A DNA stretch of 64,000 bases from Osmia lignaria lignaria (Eukaryota > Arthropoda > Insecta > Hymenoptera > Megachilidae). The position numbers and the translations under genes are program-made. This document shows positions 1 through 11,553 of this stretch, piece by piece; positions within the stretch are counted from its first letter, which is position 1; every line of letters begins with the position of its first letter. The notes beneath the pieces were generated by a model. That model was not told where the DNA came from. It searched no databases and worked only from the letters and a program-made list of their open reading frames with translations. The DNA lies in the NCBI RefSeq assembly GCF_051020975.1, contig NW_027478158.1, positions 11,222,001 to 11,286,000 on the forward strand, written 5' to 3'.

Positions 1-165
1 CTCTATTATGTTGGTGCGGCTTCGGAACTTTTAAATATCTTGATATATCTCGAGAACTACGCATCTGATCAAAAAATATCATAGAACATAAAAAGTAGGA
101 AACTTAATTCTCTACAAAAAAGGTCTCTTAACATTTTGCCATAGCTCGCTTCGTTTCCGAGATAT
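1..165 (+). repeat. Partial monomer at the left edge
   Basis: This is the last 165 bp of a monomer, from CTCTATTATGTTGG to CGAGATAT. It carries linker haplotype A (CTCGAGAAC, GCATCTGATC, ATAAAAAGTAGG). It matches 2255-2419 base for base as far as I compared, so the array continues upstream of the window. Confidence 0.95.
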
Positions 166-487
166 TTGCAGGTTTATCTCAAGGGAAGGGGCCTAACGGA
201 CATATTTCGAGATATTTCTTCTTCTTGTTGTTCTTCTTCTGCACAGCTAAGCTGGAAGTGGCATTTGCGGCTCGCACTAGTACACAGTTATCTCAAAGAA
301 AGGGGCCACGGTGTTTCTGTATCTCTATTATGTTGGTGCGGCTTCGGAACTTTTAAATATCTCGATATATCTCGAAAACTACGCTTCTGATCAAAAAATA
401 TCATAGAACATAAATTGTAGGAAACATAATTCTCTACAAAAAACGTCTCTTAACATTTTGCCATAGCTCGCTTCGTTTCCGAGATAT

Positions 488-809
488 TTGCAGATATATC
501 CCAAGGGAAGGGGCCTGACGGACATATTTCGAGATATTTCTTCTTCTTGTTGTTCTTCTTCTGCACAGCTAAGCTGGAAGTGGCATTTGTAGGTCGCAAT
601 AGTGCAGAGTTATCTCAAAGAAAGGGGCCACGGTGTTTCTGTATCTCTATTATGTTGGTGCGCCTTCGGAACTTTTAAATATCTCGATATATCTCGAAAA
701 CTACGCTTCTGATCAAAAAATATCATAGAACGTAAATTGTAGGAAACATTATTCTCTACAAAAAAGGTCTCTTAACATTTTGCCATAGCTCGCTTCGTTT
801 CCGAGATAT
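488..809 (+). repeat. Monomer subtype P (TAG centre), left domain only
   Basis: The classic form has a GATATATCCCAAGGG head, a TTTGTAGGTCGCAATAG centre and GGTGCGCCTTCGG. Copies with the TTTGTAGGTC centre start at about 488, 2742, 4030, 4996, 6284, 6606, 10148, 12402, 13368, 15300, 15944, 17554, 18843, 19809, 20453, 21742 and 26574. None is seen to the right of 26.9 kb. Some are recombinants: 4996 has the GATTTATCTC head, and 12402, 15300, 17554 and 19809 have GGTGCGG. Near relatives without the stop occur at 33017 (TTGCAGGTCGC) and 60383, with a further variant at 62637. Confidence 0.9.
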
Positions 810-1132
810 TTGCAGGTTTATCTCAAGGGAAGGGGCCTAACGGACATATTTCGAGATATTTCTTCTTCTTGTTGTTCTTCTTCTGCACAGCTAAGCTGGA
901 AGTGGCATTTGCAGCGCGCAATAGTGCAGAGTTATCTCAAAGAAAGGGGCCACGGTGTTTCTGTATCTCTGTTATGTTGGTGCGGCTTCGGAACTTTTAA
1001 ATATCTCGATGAATCTCGAAAACTACGCTTCTGATCAAAAAATATCATAGAACATAAATTGTAGGAAACTTAATTCTCTACAAAAAAGGTTTTTTAACAT
1101 TTTGCCATAGCTCTCTTCGTTTCCGAGATATT

Positions 1133-1159
1133 TGCAGATTTATCTCAAGGGAAGGGGCC
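1133..1159 (+). repeat. Intramonomer direct repeat, copy A
   Basis: A 27-bp element (TGCAGATTTATCTC followed by AAGGGAAGGGGCC) that recurs 114 bp downstream in the same monomer at 1247-1273 with 24 of 27 bases the same. The same pairing is visible in monomers across the window. It suggests that the 322-bp unit was partly built by an older internal duplication. Confidence 0.8.
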
Positions 1160-1180
1160 TGACGGACATATTTCGAGATA

Positions 1181-1206
1181 TTTCTTCTTCTTCTTGTTCT
1201 TCTTCT
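1181..1206 (+). repeat. TTC/TTG pyrimidine-rich tract
   Basis: A tract of about 26 nt of the form TTTCTTCTTCTTGTTGTTCT then TCTTCT (one or two G interruptions) occurs at the same place in every monomer. Across the array it shows substitutions (for example TCATGTTG at about 3122, TCTACTTC at about 27271, GTTGGTC at about 40162). No length change is seen, since all register slips map elsewhere. Confidence 0.85.
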
Positions 1207-1246
1207 GCACAGCTAAGCTGGAAGTGGCATTTGCAGCTCGCAATAG

Positions 1247-1273
1247 TGCAGAGTTATCTCAAAGAAAGGGGCC
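1247..1273 (+). repeat. Intramonomer direct repeat, copy B
   Basis: Partner of 1133-1159, reading TGCAGAGTTATCTC then AAAGAAAGGGGCC. The three differences are T/G, G/A and G/A. An AGCTCGC motif lies upstream of both copies, but at different distances (about 126 bp apart rather than 114). This would fit a duplication longer than 27 bp followed by a small deletion. Confidence 0.8.
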
Positions 1274-1356
1274 ACGGTGTTTCTGTATCTCTATTATGTT
1301 TGTGCGGCTTCGGAACTTTTAAATATCTCGATATATCTCGAGAACTACGCATCTGA

Positions 1357-1453
1357 TCAAAAAATATCATAGAACATAAAAAGTAGGAAACTTAATTCTC
1401 TACAAAAAAGGTCTCTTAACATTTTGCCATAGCTCGCTTCGTTTCAGAGATAT
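1357..1453 (+). repeat. A/T-rich linker segment of the monomer
   Basis: This is the part of the monomer outside the long open frame. It contains TGATCA, then A runs of six, five and six (CAAAAAATATC, ATAAAAAGTAGG, ACAAAAAAGG), then GGTCTCTTAACATTTTGCC. It is the segment that most clearly distinguishes haplotype A (ATAAAAAGTAGGAAACTTAA) from haplotype B (ATAAATTGTAGGAAACATAA). The first A run ends the TGATCA element present in nearly all monomers. I see no promoter or terminator that I would defend. Confidence 0.7.
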
Positions 1454-1775
1454 TTGCAGATATATCTCAAGGGAAGGGGCCTGACGGACATATTTCGAGA
1501 TATTTCTTCTTCTTGTTGTTGTTCTTCTGCACAGCTAAGCTGAAAGTGGCATTTACAGCTCGCAATAGTGCAAAGTTATCTCAAAGAAAGGGGCCACGGT
1601 GTTTCTGTATCTCTATTATGTTGGTGCGGCTTCGGAACTTTTAAATATCTCGATATATCTCGAAAACTACGCTTCTGATCAAAAAATATCATAGAACATA
1701 AATTGTAGGAAACATAATTCTCTACAAAAAAGGTCTCTTAACATTTTGCCATAGCTCGCTTCGTTTCCGAGATAT

Positions 1776-2097
1776 TTGCAGATATATCTCAAGGGAAGGG
1801 GCCTGACGGACATATTTCGAGATATTTCTTCTTCTTGTTGTTCTTCTTCTGCACAGCTAAGCTGAAAGTGGCATTTACAGCTCGCAATACTGCAAAGTTA
1901 TCTCAAAGAAAGGGGCCACGTTGTTTCTGTATCTCTATTATGTTGGTGCGGCTTCGGAACTTTTAAATATCTCGATATATCTCGAAAACTACGCTTCTGA
2001 TCAAAAAATATCATAGAACATAAATTGTAGGAAACTTAATTCTCTACAAAAAAGGTCTCTTAACATTTTGCCATAGCTCTCTTCGTTTCCGAGATAT
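1776..2097 (+). repeat. Monomer subtype with AGCTGAAAGTGG centre (TGA)
   Basis: The centre reads AGCTGAAAGTGGCATTTACAG with CAATAGTGCAAAG (here CAATACTGCAAAG). Other copies start at about 1454, 14334, 23030, 25285, 29474, 31729 and 32051. The linked substitutions (GG to GA, GC to AC, GAG to AAG) mark a separate lineage that breaks the open frame. It appears only in the left half. Confidence 0.85.
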
Positions 2098-3063
2098 TTG
2101 CAGATTTATCTCAAGGGAAGGGGCCTGACGGACATATTTCGAGATATTTCTTCTTCTTGTTGTTCTTCTTCTGCACAGCTAAGCTGGAAGTGGCATTTGC
2201 AGCTCCCAATAGTGCAGAGTTATCTCAAAGAAAGGGGCCACGGTGTTTCTGTATCTCTATTATGTTGGTGCGGCTTCGGAACTTTTAAATATCTTGATAT
2301 ATCTCGAGAACTACGCATCTGATCAAAAAATATCATAGAACATAAAAAGTAGGAAACTTAATTCTCTACAAAAAAGGTCTCTTAACATTTTGCCATAGCT
2401 CGCTTCGTTTCCGAGATATTTGCAGGTTTATCTCAAGGGAAGGGGCCTAACGGACATATTTCGAGATATTTCTTCTTCTTGTTGTTATTCTTCTGCACAG
2501 CTAAGCTGGAAGTGGCATTTGCGGCTCGCACTAGTACACAGTTATCTCAAAGAAAGGGGCCACGGTGTTTCTGTATCTCTATTATGTTGGTGCGGCTTCG
2601 GAACTTTTAAATATCTCGATATATCTCGAAAACTACGCTTCTGATCAAAAAATATCATAGAACATAAATTGTAGGAAACATAATTCTCTACAAAAAACGT
2701 CTCTTAACATTTTGCCATAGCTCGCTTCGTTTCCGAGATATTTGCAGATATATCCCAAGGGAAGGGGCCTGACGGACATATTTCGAGATATTTCTTCTTC
2801 TTGTTGTTCTTCTTCTGCACAGCTAAGCTGGAAGTGGCATTTGTAGGTCGCAATAGTGCAGAGTTATCTCAAAGAAAGGGGCCACGGTGTTTCTGTATCT
2901 CTATTATGTTGGTGCGCCTTCGGAACTTTTAAATATCTCGATATATCTCGAAAACTACGCTTCTGATCAAAAAATATCATAGAACGTAAATTGTAGCAAA
3001 CATTATTCTCTACAAAAAAGGTCTCTTAACATTTTGCCATAGCTCGCTTCGTTTCCGAGATAT

Positions 3064-6000
3064 TTGCAGATTTATCTCAAGGGAAGGGGCCTGACGGACA
3101 TATTTCGAGATATTTCTTCTTCATGTTGTTCTTCTTCTGCACAGCTAAGCTGGAAGTGGCATTTGCAGCGCGCAATAGTGCAGAGTTATCTCAAAGAAAG
3201 GGGCCACGGTGTTTCTGTATCTCTGCTTTGTTGGTGCGGCTTCGGAACTTTTAAATATCTTGATATATCTCGAGAACTACGCATCTTATCAAAAAATATC
3301 ATACTACATAAAAAGTAGGAAACTTAATTCTCTACAAGAAAGGTCTCTTAACATTTTGCCATAGCTCGCTTCGTTTCCGAGATATTTGCAGATTTATCTC
3401 AAGGGAAGGGGCCTGACGGACATATTTCGAGATATTTCTTCTTCTTGTTGTTCTTCTTCTGCACAGCTAAGCTGGAAGTGGCATTTGCGGCTCGCACTAG
3501 TGCAGAGTTATCTCAAAGAAAGGGGCCACGGTGTTTCTGTATCTCTATTATGTTGGTGCGGCTTCGGAACTTTTAAATATCTTGATATATCTCGAGAACT
3601 ACGCATCTGATCAAAAAATATCATAGAACATAAAAAGTAGGAAACTTAATTCTCTACAAAAAAGGTCTCTTAGCATTTAGCCATAGCTCGCTTCGTTTCC
3701 GAGATATTTGCAGATTTATCTCAAGGGAAGGGGCCTGACGGACATATTTCGAGATATTTCTTCTTCTTGTTGTTCTTCTTCTGCACAGCTAAGCTGGAAG
3801 TGGCATTTGCGGCTCGCACTAGTGCAGCGTTATCTCAAAGAAAGGGGCCACGGTGTTTCTGTATCTCTATTATGTTGGTGCGGCTTCGGAACTTTTAAAT
3901 ATCTTGATATATCTCGAGAACTACGCATCTGATCAAAAAATATCATAGAACATAAAAAGTAGGAAACTTAATTCTCTACAAAAAAGGTCTCTTAACATTT
4001 TGCCATAGCTCGCTTCGTTTCCGAGATATTTGCAGATATATCCCAAGGGAAGGGGCCTGACGGACATATTTCGAGATATTTCTTCTTCTTGTTGTTCTTC
4101 TTCTGCACAGCTAAGCTGGAAGTGGCATTTGTAGGTCGCAATAGTGCAGAGTTATCTCAAAGAAAGGGGCCACGGTGTTTCTGTATCTCTATTATGTTGG
4201 TGCGCCTTCGGAACTTTTAAATATCTCGATATATCTCGAAAACTACGCTTCTGATCAAAAAATATCATAGAACGTAAATTGTAGGAAACATTATTCTCTA
4301 CAAAAAAGGTCTCTTAACATTTTGCCATAGCTCGCTTCGTTTCCGAGATATTTGCAGATTTATCTCAAGGGAAGGGGCCTGACGGACATATTTCGAGATA
4401 TTTCTTCTTCATGTTGTTCTTCTTCTGCACAGCTAAGCTGGAAGTGGCATTTGCAGCGCGCAATAGTGCAGAGTTATCTCAAAGAAAGGGGCCACGGTGT
4501 TTCTGTATCTCTGTTATGTTGGTGCGGCTTCGGAACTTTTAAATATCTTGATATATCTCGAGAACTACGCATCTTATCAAAAAATATCATACTACATAAA
4601 AAGTAGGAAACTTAATTCTCTACAAGAAAGGTCTCTTAACATTTTGCCATAGCTCGCTTCGTTTCCGAGATATTTGCAGATTTATCTCAAGGGAAGGGGC
4701 CTGACGGACATATTTCGAGATATTTCTTCTTCTTGTTGTTCTTCTTCTGCACAGCTAAGCTGGAAGTGGCATTTGCGGCTCGCACTATTGCAGAGTTATC
4801 TCAAAGAAAGGGGCCACGGTGTTTCTGTATCTCTATTATGTTGGTGCGGCTTCGGAACTTTTAAATATCTCGATATATCTCGAAAACTACGCTTCTGATC
4901 AAAAAATCTCATAGAACATAAATTGTAGGAAACTTAATTCTCTACAAAAAAGGTCTCTCAACATTTTGCCATAGCTCTCTTCGTTTCCGAGATATTTGCA
5001 GATTTATCTCAAGGGAAGGGGCCTGACGGACATATTTCGAGATATTTCTTCTTCTTGTTGTTCTTCTTCTGCACAGCTAAGCTGGAAGTGGCATTTGTAG
5101 GTCGCAATAGTGCAGAGTTATCTCAAAGAAAGGGGCCACGGTGTTTCTGTATCTCTATTATGTTGGTGCGCCTTCGGAACTTTTAAATATCTCGATATAT
5201 CTCGAAAACTACGCTTCTGATCAAAAAATATCATAGAACGTAAATTGTAGGAAACATTATTCTCTACAAAAAATGTCTCTTAACTTTTTGCCATAGCTCG
5301 CTTCGTTTCCGAGATATTTGCAGATTTATCTCAAGGGAAGGGGCCTGACGGACATATTTCGAGATATTTCTTCTTCATGTTGTTCTTCTTCTGCACAGCT
5401 AAGCTGGAAGTGGCATTTGCAGCGCGCAATAGTGCAGAGTTATCTCAAAGAAAGGGGCCACGGTGTTTCTGTATCTCTGTTATGTTGGTGCGGCTTCGGA
5501 ACTTTTAAATATCTTGATATATCTCGAGAACTACGCATCTTATCAAAAAATATCATACTACATAAAAAGTAGGAAACTTAATTCTCTACAAGAAAGGTCT
5601 CTTAACATTTTGCCATAGCTCGCTTCGTTTGCGAGATATTTGCAGATTTATCTCAAGGGAAGGGGCCTGACGGACATATTTCGAGATATTTCTTCTTCTT
5701 GTTGTTCTTCTTCTGCACAGCTAAGCTGGAAGTGGCATTTGCGGCTCGCACTAGTGCAGAGTTATCTCAAAGAAAGGGGCCACGGTGTTTCTGTATCTCT
5801 ACTATGTTGGTGCGGCTTCGGAACTTTTAAATATCTTGATATATCTCGAGAACTACGCATCTGATCAAAAAATATCATAGAACATAAAAAGTAGGAAACT
5901 TAATTCTCTACAAAAAAGGTCTCTTAACATTTTGCCATAGCTCGCTTCGTTTCCGAGATATTTGCAGATTTATCTCAAGGGAAGGGGCCTGACGGACATA

Positions 6001-7249
6001 TTTCGAGATATTTCTTCTTCTTGTTGTTCTTCTTCTGCACAGCTAAGCTGGAAGTGGCATTTGCGGCTCGCACTAGTGCAGCGTTATCTCAAAGAAAGGG
6101 GCCACGGTGTTTCTGTATCTCTATTATGTTGGTGCGGCTTCGGAACTTTTAAATATCTTGATATATCTCGAGAACTACGCATCTGATCAAAAAATATCAT
6201 AGAACATAAAAAGTAGGAAACTTAATTCTCTACAAAAAAGGTCTCTTAACACTTTGCCATAGCTCGCTTCGTTTCCGAGATATTTGCAGATATATCCCAA
6301 GGGAAGGGGCCTGACGGACATATTTCGAGATATTTCTTCTTCTTGTTGTTCTTCTTCTGCACAGCTAAGCTGGAAGTGGCATTTGTAGGTCGCAATAGTG
6401 CAGAGTTATCTCAAAGAAAGGGGCCACGGTGTTTCTGTATCTCTATTATGTTGGTGCGCCTTCGGAACTTTTAAATATCTTGATATATCTCGAGAACTAC
6501 GCATCTGATCAAAAAATATCATAGAACATAAAAAGTAGGAAACTTAATTCTCTACAAAAAAGGTCTCTTAACACTTTGCCATAGCTCGCTTCGTTTCCGA
6601 GATATTTGCAGATATATCCCAAGGGAAGGGGCCTGACGGACATATTTCGAGATATTTCTTCTTCTTGTTGTTCTTCTTCTGCACAGCTAAGCTGGAAGTG
6701 GCATTTGTAGGTCGCAATAGTGCAGAGTTATCTCAAAGAAAGGGGCCACGGTGTTTCTGTATCTCTATTATGTTGGTGCGCCTTCGGAACTTTTAAATAT
6801 CTCGATATATCTCGAAAACTACGCTTCTGATCAAAAAATATCATAGAACGTAAATTGTAGGAAACATTATTCTCTACAAAAAAGGTCTCTTAACATTTTG
6901 CCATAGCTCGCTTCGTTTCCGAGATATTTGCAGATTTATCTCAAGGGAAGGGGCCTGACGGACATATTTCGAGATATTTCTTCTTCATGTTGTTCTTCTT
7001 CTGCACAGCTAAGCTGGAAGTGGCATTTGCAGCGCGCAATAGTGCAGAGTTATCTCAAAGAAAGGGGCCACGGTGTTTCTGTATCTCTGTTATGTTGGTG
7101 CGGCTTCGGAACTTTTAAATATCTTGATATATCTCGAGAACTACGCATCTTATCAAAAAATATCATACTACATAAAAAGTAGGAAACTTAATTCTCTACA
7201 AGAAAGGTCTCTTAACATTTTGCCATAGCTCGCTTCGTTTCCGAGATAT
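3064..7249 (+). repeat. Reiterated 3-5-monomer block with ACAAGAAAGG linker
   Basis: Monomers at 3064, 4352, 5318 and 6928 share TTCTTCATGTTG, a GCAGCGCGCAATAG centre and the linker CTTATCAAAAAATATC / CATACTACATAAAAAG / ACAAGAAAGG. They are spaced 4, 3 and 5 monomers apart. The segment 3064-4351 corresponds to 5318-6605 (offset 2254). A GTAGG-centred P monomer usually precedes each copy. Confidence 0.8.
6139..6801 (+). repeat. Single-monomer tandem duplication
   Basis: About 6139-6479 repeats as 6461-6801. Both copies carry the otherwise rare TTAACACTTTGCC (at about 6247 and 6569), a P-type centre and GATATATCCC head. This looks like a one-unit unequal exchange with its junction near 6480, where the P monomer's tail switches from linker A to B. 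Confidence 0.8.
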
Positions 7250-10200
7250 TTGCAGATTTATCTCAAGGGAAGGGGCCTGACGGACATATTTCGAGATATT
7301 TCTTCTTCTTGTTGTTCTTCTTCTGCACAGCTAAGCTGGAAGTGGCATTTGCGGCTCGCACTAGTGCAGAGTTATCTCAAAGAAAGGGGCCACGGTGTTT
7401 CTGTATCTCTATTATGTTGGTGCGGCTTCGGAACTTTTAAATATCTCGATATATCTCGAAAACTACGCTTCTGATCAAAAAATATCATAGAACATAAATT
7501 GTAGGAAACTTAATTCTCTACAAAAAAGGTCTCTTAACATTTTGCCATAGCTCTCTTCGTTTCCGAGATATTTGCAGATTTATCTCAAGGGAAGGGGCCT
7601 GACGGACATATTTCGAGATATTTCTTCTTCTTGTTGTTCTTCTTCTGCACAGCTAAGCTGGAAGTGGCATTTGCAGCTCGCAATAGTGCAGAGTTATCTC
7701 AAAGAAAGGGGCCACGGTGTTTCTGTATCTCTATTATGTTTGTGCGGCTTCGGAACTTTTAATTATCTTGATATATCTCGAGAACTACGCATCTGATCAA
7801 AAAATATCATAGAACATAAAAAGTAGGAAACTTAATTCTCTACAAAAAAGGTCTCTTAACATTTTGCCATAGCTCGCTTCGTTTCCGAGATATTTGCAGG
7901 TTTATCTCAAGGGAAGGGGCCTAACGGACATATTTCGAGATATTTCTTCTTCTTGTTGTTCTTCTTCTGCACAGCTAAGCTGGAAGTGGCATTTGCGGCT
8001 CGCACTAGTGCAGAGTTATCTCAAAGAAAGGGGCCACGGTGTTTCTGTATCTCTATTATGTTGGTGCGGCTTCGGAACTTTTAAATATTTTGATATATCT
8101 CGAGAACTACGCATTTGATCAAAAAATATCATAGAACATAAAAAGTAGGAAACTTAATTCTCTACAAAAAAGGTCTCTTAACATTTTGCCATAGCTCGCT
8201 TCGTTTCCGAGATATTTGCAGATATATCTCAAGGGAAGGGGCCTGACGGACATATTTCGAGATATTTCTTCTTCTTGTTGTTCTTCTTCTGCACAGCTAA
8301 GCTGGAAGTGGCATTTGCGGCTGGCACTAGTGCAGCGTTATCTCAAAGAAAGGGGCCACGGTGTTTCTGTATCTCTATTATGTTGATGCGGCGTCGGAAC
8401 TTTTAAATATCTTGATATATCTCGAAAACTACGCTTCTGATCAAAAAATATCATAGAACATAAATTGTAGGAAACTTAATTCTCTACAAAAAAGGTCTCT
8501 TAACATTTTGCCATAGCTCTCTTCGTTTCCGAGATATTTGCAGATTTATCTCAAGGGAAGGGGCCTGACGGACATATTTCGAGATATTTCTTCTTCTTGT
8601 TGTTCTTCTTCTGCACAGCTAAGCTGGAAGTGGCATTTGCAGCTCGCAATAGTGCAGAGTTATCTCAAAGAAAGGGGCCACGGTGTTTCTGTATCTCTAT
8701 TATGTTTGTGCGGCTTCGGAACTTTTAAATATCTTGATATATCTCGAGAACTACGCATCTGATCAAAAAATATCATAGAACATAAAAAGTAGGAAACTTA
8801 ATTCTCTACAAAAAAGGTCTCTTAACATTTTGCCATAGCTCGCTTCGTTTCCGAGATATTTGCAGGTTTATCTCAAGGGAAGGGGCCTAACGGACATATT
8901 TCGAGATATTTCTTCTTCTTGTTGTTCTTCTTCTGCACAGCTAAGCTGGAAGTGGCATTTGCGGCTCGCACTAGTGCAGAGTTATCTCAAAGAAAGGGGC
9001 CACGGTGTTTCTGTATCTCTATTATGTTGGTGCGGCTTCGGAACTTTTAAATATCTTGATGTATCTCGAGAACTACGCATCTGATCAAAAAATATCATAG
9101 AACATAAAAAGTAGGAAACTTAATTCTCTACAAAAAAGGTCTCTTAACATTTTGCCATAGCTCGCTTCGTTTCCGAGATATTGGCAGATTTATCTCAAGG
9201 GAAGGGGCCTGACGGACATATTTCGAGATATTTCTTCTTCTTGTTGTTCTTCTTCTGCACAGCTAAGCTGGAAGTGGCATTTGCGGCTCGCACTAGTGCA
9301 GAGTTATCTCAAAGAAAGGGGCCACGGTGTTTCTGTATCTCTATTATGTTGGTGCGGCTTCGGAACTTTTAAATATTTTGATATATCTCGAGAACTACGC
9401 ATTTGATCAAAAAATATCATAGAACATAAAAAGTAGGAAACTTAATTCTCTACAAAAAAGGTCTCTTAACATTTTGCCATAGCTCGCTTCGTTTCCGAGA
9501 TATTTGCAGATTTATCTCAAGGGAAGGGGCCTGACGGACATATTTCGAGATATTTCTTCTTCTTGTTGTTCTTCTTCTGCACAGCTAAGCTGGAAGTGGC
9601 ATTTGCGGCTGGCACTAGTGCAGCGTTATCTCAAAGAAAGGGGCCACGGTGTTTCTGTATCTCTATTATGTTGGTGCGGCTTCGGAACTTTTAAATATCT
9701 TGGTATATCTCGAGAACTACGCATCTGATCAAAAAATATCATAGAACATAAAAAGTAGGAAACTTAATTCTCTACAAAAAAGGTCTCTTAACATTTTGCC
9801 ATAGCTCGCTTCGTTTCCGAGATATTTGCAGATTTATCTCAAGGGAAGGGGCATGACGGACATATTTCGAGATATTTCTTCTTCTTGTTGTTCTTCTTCT
9901 GCACAGCTAAGCTGGAAGTGGCATTTGCGGCTCGCACTAGTACACAGTTATCTCAAAGAAAGGGGCCACGGTGTTTCTGTATCTCTATTATGTTGGTGCG
10001 GCTTCGGAACTTTTAAATATCTCGATATATCTCGAAAACTACGCTTCTGATCAAAAAATATCATAGAACATAAATTGTAGGAAACATAATTCTCTACAAA
10101 AAACGTCTCTTAACATTTTGCCATAGCTCGCTTCGTTTGCGAGATATTTGCAGATATATCCCAAGGGAAGGGGCCTGACGGACATATTTCGAGATATTTC

Positions 10201-11553
10201 TTCTTCTTGTTGTTCTTCTTCTGCACAGCTAAGCTGGAAGTGGCATTTGTAGGTCGCAATAGTGCAGAGTTATCTCAAAGAAAGGGGCCACGGTGTTTCT
10301 GTATCTCTATTATGTTGGTGCGCCTTCGGAACTTTTAAATATCTCGATATATCTCGAAAACTACGCTTCTGATCAAAACATATCATAGAACGTAAATTGT
10401 AGGAAACATTATTCTCTACAAAAAAGGTCTCTTAACATTTTGCCATAGCTCGCTTCGTTTCCGAGATATTTGCAGATTTATCTCAAGGGAAGGGGCCTGA
10501 CGGACATATTTCGAGATATTTCTTCTTCATGTTGTTCTTCTTCTGCACAGCTAAGCTGGAAGTGGCATTTGCAGCGCGCCATAGTGCAGAGTTATCTCAA
10601 AGAAAGGGGCCACGGTGTTTCTGTATCTCTATTATGTTGGTGCGGCTTCGGAACTTTTAAATATCTTGATATATCTCGAGAACTACGCATCTGATCAAAA
10701 AATATCATAGAACATAAAAAGTAGGAAACTTAATTCTCTACAAAAAAGGTCTCTTAACATTTTGCCATAGCTCGCTTCCTTTCCGAGATATTTGCAGATT
10801 TATCTCAAGGGAAGGGGCCTGACGGACATATTTCGAGATATTTCTTCTTCTTGTTGTTCTTCTTCTGCACAGCTAAGCTGCAAGTGGCATTTGCGGCTCG
10901 CACTAGTGCAGCGTTTTCTCAAAGAAAGGGGCCACGGTGTTTCTGTATCTCTATTATGTTGGTGCGGCTTCGGAACTTTTAAATATCTTGATATATCTCG
11001 AGAACTACGCATCTGATCAAAAAATATCATAGAACATAAATTGTAGGAAACTTAATTCTCTACAAAAAAGGTCTCTTAACATTTTGCCATAGCTCTCTTC
11101 GTTTCCGAGATATTTGCAGATTTATCTCAAGGGAAGGGGCCTGACGGACATATTTCGAGATATTTCTTCTTCTTGTTGTTCTTCTTCTGCACAGCTAAGC
11201 TGGAAGTGGCATTTGCAGCTCGCAATAGTGCAGAGTTATCTCAAAGAAAGGGGCCACGGTGTTTCTGTATCTCTATTATGTTTGTGCGGCTTCGGAACTT
11301 TTAAATATCTTGATATATCTCGAGAACTACGCATCTGATGAAAAAATATCATAGAACATAAAAAGTAGGAAACTTAATTGTCTACAAAAAAGGTCTCTTA
11401 ACATTTTGCCATAGCTCGCTTCGTTTCCGAGATATTTGCAGGTTTATCTCAAGGGAAGGGGCCTAACGGACATATTTCGAGATATTTCTTCTTCTTGTTG
11501 TTCTTCTTCTGCACAGCTAAGCTGGAAGTGGCATTTGCGGCTCGCACTAGTGC

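Larger units (their letters stand above)
1173..1331. repeat. Inverted repeat within the monomer (11-bp arms)
   Basis: TCGAGATATTT at 1173-1183 and its exact reverse complement AAATATCTCGA at 1321-1331 are separated by 137 bp. The head also holds CGAGATATTT, so each monomer has two forward and one reverse copy of this core. In monomers with linker haplotype A from the T variant (ATCTTGATATATC) the second arm is imperfect. A long-range hairpin is possible in single-stranded DNA or RNA, but the loop is large, so a functional role is only a suggestion. Confidence 0.6.
1132..1356 (+). other. 74-codon open frame of the satellite, probably not coding
   Basis: An open frame of 74 codons recurs at the same place in most monomers; this copy is representative. 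It opens at TTG, not ATG, and reads through the TTC tract as a Ser/Cys run. Its two YLKGRG/YLKERG stretches are simply the translated 114-bp direct repeat. A TAG stop 13 codons upstream closes the frame (CCATAG). Many monomers carry an in-frame TAG (TTTGTAGGTC), a TGA (AGCTGAAAG) or a one-base frameshift, and these broken forms were amplified as readily as the intact ones. Because 322 is not divisible by 3, the frame cannot run on into the next monomer. I recognise no domain. I regard the conservation as DNA-level homogenisation. Confidence 0.75.
1132..1453 (+). repeat. Representative 322-bp monomer with internal landmarks
   Basis: Order of parts in the monomer: the head TTGCAGATTTATCTCAAGGG; the GGGGCCTGACGGACATATTT segment; a first TCGAGATATTT; a TTC-rich tract; GCACAGCTAAGCTGGAAGTG; a variable centre (here GCAGCTCGCAATAGTGCAG); a second TTATCTCAAAGAAAGGGGCC element; the GTTTCTGTATCTCTATTATG segment; AAATATCTCGA; the variable linker with three short A runs; and ATTTTGCCATAGCTCGCTTC leading into CGAGATAT. 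This copy has TTCTTCTTCTTG instead of the usual TTCTTCTTGTTG in the pyrimidine tract and TTTGTGCGG instead of TTGGTGCGG. The choice of start is arbitrary because the unit is circularly permutable. Confidence 0.95.
1..3069 (+). repeat. Seven-monomer-spaced copy pair (offset 2254)
   Basis: Positions 1-815 match 2255-3069. I noticed only two differences, at 233/2487 (C/A) and 743/2997 (G/C). The match ends at 816/3070, where GCAGGTTTATC faces GCAGATTTATC. The offset is seven monomers, the same spacing seen again near 15-17, 22-26 and 60-63 kb. Confidence 0.85.

Noticed and set aside
1173..1190. CENP-B box-like motif at TTCGAGATATTTC
   Set aside because: It matches the TTCG-N4-A half of the mammalian box, but the required CGGG is absent (TCTT instead). 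CTTCGTTTCC and CTTCGGAAC also fail.
1357..1453. Phased A-tracts giving curved DNA
   Set aside because: The three A runs have centres about 18.5 and 26.5 bp apart, which are not multiples of the helical repeat. Curvature would need to be calculated or measured.
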